From Porphyra umbilicalis (lineage: Eukaryota; Rhodophyta; Bangiophyceae; Bangiales; Bangiaceae): a DNA stretch of 64,000 nucleotides. The notes beneath the pieces are model-generated. The model had not been told where the DNA came from and did no database searches. It saw only the letters and a program-made list of their open reading frames with translations. The translations under genes were made by a program, and so were the position numbers. Shown here piece by piece: positions 63,002 to 64,000 of the stretch. The stretch is from positions 1 to 64,000 of the forward strand of contig KV918968.1 in the NCBI GenBank assembly GCA_002049455.2, read 5' to 3'. Every line of letters starts with the position of its first letter. Within the stretch, counting starts at the first letter, position 1.

Positions 63002-63649
63002 GTTAATGAGGCTCCCTGATTCTAAGTGTATCCAATTCTCCCAGAGTTTTTTCTTGTTGTATCCTTGTCGGAAAAACAGTCGTGTCTTGCACAATGCGAT
63101 GGTGCCAGCGAAAGGAAGAAGGCAATTCGGCACGATGGGTACCGAACATTGTGAAGATATGGGGGAGGGGACGTCGGAGAGGGGGGCTCGTGATGAATCA
63201 TTCGATATCAGCTGAGGCGAGCCACCAGCACAGTTCGGGGGCTGCCTCATCAAAAAAGGATGTACGACAGTGCAGAGTGACAGCGGGTATTAGAGACTTT
63301 TTGCAACCGATTTATCGCTAGCTTTGTGTGTTCTCTTGCCGCCACATATGCTACGTAGGTGAAGAGAGGCACAGATGGTCACGATTGCGATCTCATTTAT
63401 GGCAAAATTAGTCCATCCTGCGTCCACTTCGTGACGAGGGACGGTGATCGACGCTAGCAACGTGTAGACTTCAGCCCTCGTACGTGGCAAGATCAATAAG
63501 ATTTATCCGGAGCATCTCAGGACTGCTGCGCCAAGCACGGCCATCCCTGCAGTGATCTGACAACCGCAGGGTTCGCGGCTCTCAGGTTCACCCTCAACGG
63601 CATGCCACCCCCCTCTCACCTATTTTCTTCCAGACCCCCCTCTACTGCG
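63002..63649. other. Intergenic DNA
   Basis: Balanced-composition sequence between the Harbinger transposase end and the repeat-protein gene. The right end of the Harbinger element should lie here, but no inverse of its proposed left end was seen. No gene was recognised. Confidence 0.4.
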
Positions 63650-64000
63650 TCATTGAGGGCGAGCTGCGGTGTATCGCAGTAGCGCGGTTGTGGTGAATCT
63701 CGTTTCTTGAGTGGGCGCCGGCGGCGTGTCGTCCCCCGTGCTCATGCGCGTGTTAGTGTGCGTGGTTCCCACGACAGAGTGCCCCCCTCGCTTCCGACTT
63801 GGTGTCGGCAGCGTGTCGTTCCCCGTGCTCGTGCGCGTGTTGGTGTGCGAGTTGCCCGCGGCAGAGTGCCCCTCCCCCCGCTTCCGACTCGGTGTCTGCA
63901 GCGTGTCGTGGCCCGTGGTCATGCGCATGGTGCTCTTCGTGGTGCCGGCGGTGGCGGTGAAGTGCTCACCCCTTTTCCGCAGCGGTGTCGACGGCTTGTC
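63650..64000 (-). CDS. C-terminal part of a tandem-repeat protein (runs off the window)
   Basis: The minus-strand frame is open from the window edge to TGA 63650-63652 (116 codons visible, start not included). It contains about three diverged copies of a ~31-residue repeat, DTLxTPSRKRGxGHSxxGxxHTNTRxSTGx, visible as TGHDTLQTPSRKRGEGHSA, TGNDTLPTPSRKRGGHSV and TGDDTPPAPTQE, with a further copy toward the edge (DKPSTPLRKRG). The repeat is basic and Thr/Ser-rich with a SRKRG core. DNA-level units are ~90 bp. I do not recognise a family; a repetitive nuclear or wall-associated protein is possible. The nucleotide repeat also keeps its frame, which supports coding. Confidence 0.55.
   Translation of the reverse strand, partial: DKPSTPLRKRGEHFTATAGTTKSTMRMTTGHDTLQTPSRKRGEGHSAAGNSHTNTRTSTGNDTLPTPSRKRGGHSVVGTTHTNTRMSTGDDTPPAPTQETRFTTTALLRYTAARPQ

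Overview
The window looks like nuclear DNA from a GC-rich, intron-poor alga, most probably a bangiophyte red alga of the Porphyra/Pyropia type. This is inferred from very GC-rich coding DNA with Ala/Gly/Pro-rich proteins, a few short GT-AG introns with GTRCGT donors, a nucleus-encoded NusG-type protein with a transit-like N-terminus, and a secreted hedgehog-type Hint (Hog) protein. Nothing here proves the species.

Layout. 1-4.6 kb: extremely GC-rich low-complexity DNA, no gene recognised. 4.6-6.4 kb (-): plastid-type NusG. 7.1-14.9 kb (-): a secreted SMP-30/gluconolactonase-like gene split by a 6.08-kb CACTA-like transposon (3-bp target duplication) and a 0.62-kb hAT-like element (8-bp duplication). 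15.6-22.7 kb (-): a short-chain dehydrogenase split by a second 6.10-kb CACTA-like element inside its TGxxxGIG motif. 26.3-27.5 kb (+): Hog-domain protein. 29.4-30.7 kb (+): homocysteine S-methyltransferase in several frames, with a diverged partial copy at 32.7 kb. 33.3-35.2 kb (-): USP1-like deubiquitinase. 36.2-37.6 kb (+): VPS25 of ESCRT-II. 39.9-42.0 kb (+): GMC oxidoreductase with an N-terminal CBM20-like domain. 45.2 kb (+): small CxxCxGxG zinc-finger membrane protein. 46.4-47.8 kb (-): NT-C2 plus coiled-coil protein. 48-55 kb: GC-rich or unique DNA without recognised genes. 55.3-63.0 kb: a PIF/Harbinger-like transposon carrying a young Copia LTR retrotransposon near the end of its transposase gene. 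63.6-64.0 kb (-): the C-terminus of a repeat protein that continues past the window.

The most novel system is the pair of two-gene CACTA-like transposons. Each encodes a TNPD/tnp2-type transposase and, in the same direction, a smaller protein with a basic N-terminus and a conserved C-terminal domain. That smaller gene has one intron at the same phase in both elements. The elements share protein families but have different terminal and subterminal repeats, so they are diverged sister families. Both have matching termini and target duplications, and both sit inside host genes. One host gene (the SDR) would be fully in frame without its insertion. TA-flanked hairpin MITEs are scattered between the host genes. 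Several host frames break at or near long G/C homopolymers, which may be assembly errors rather than real mutations.
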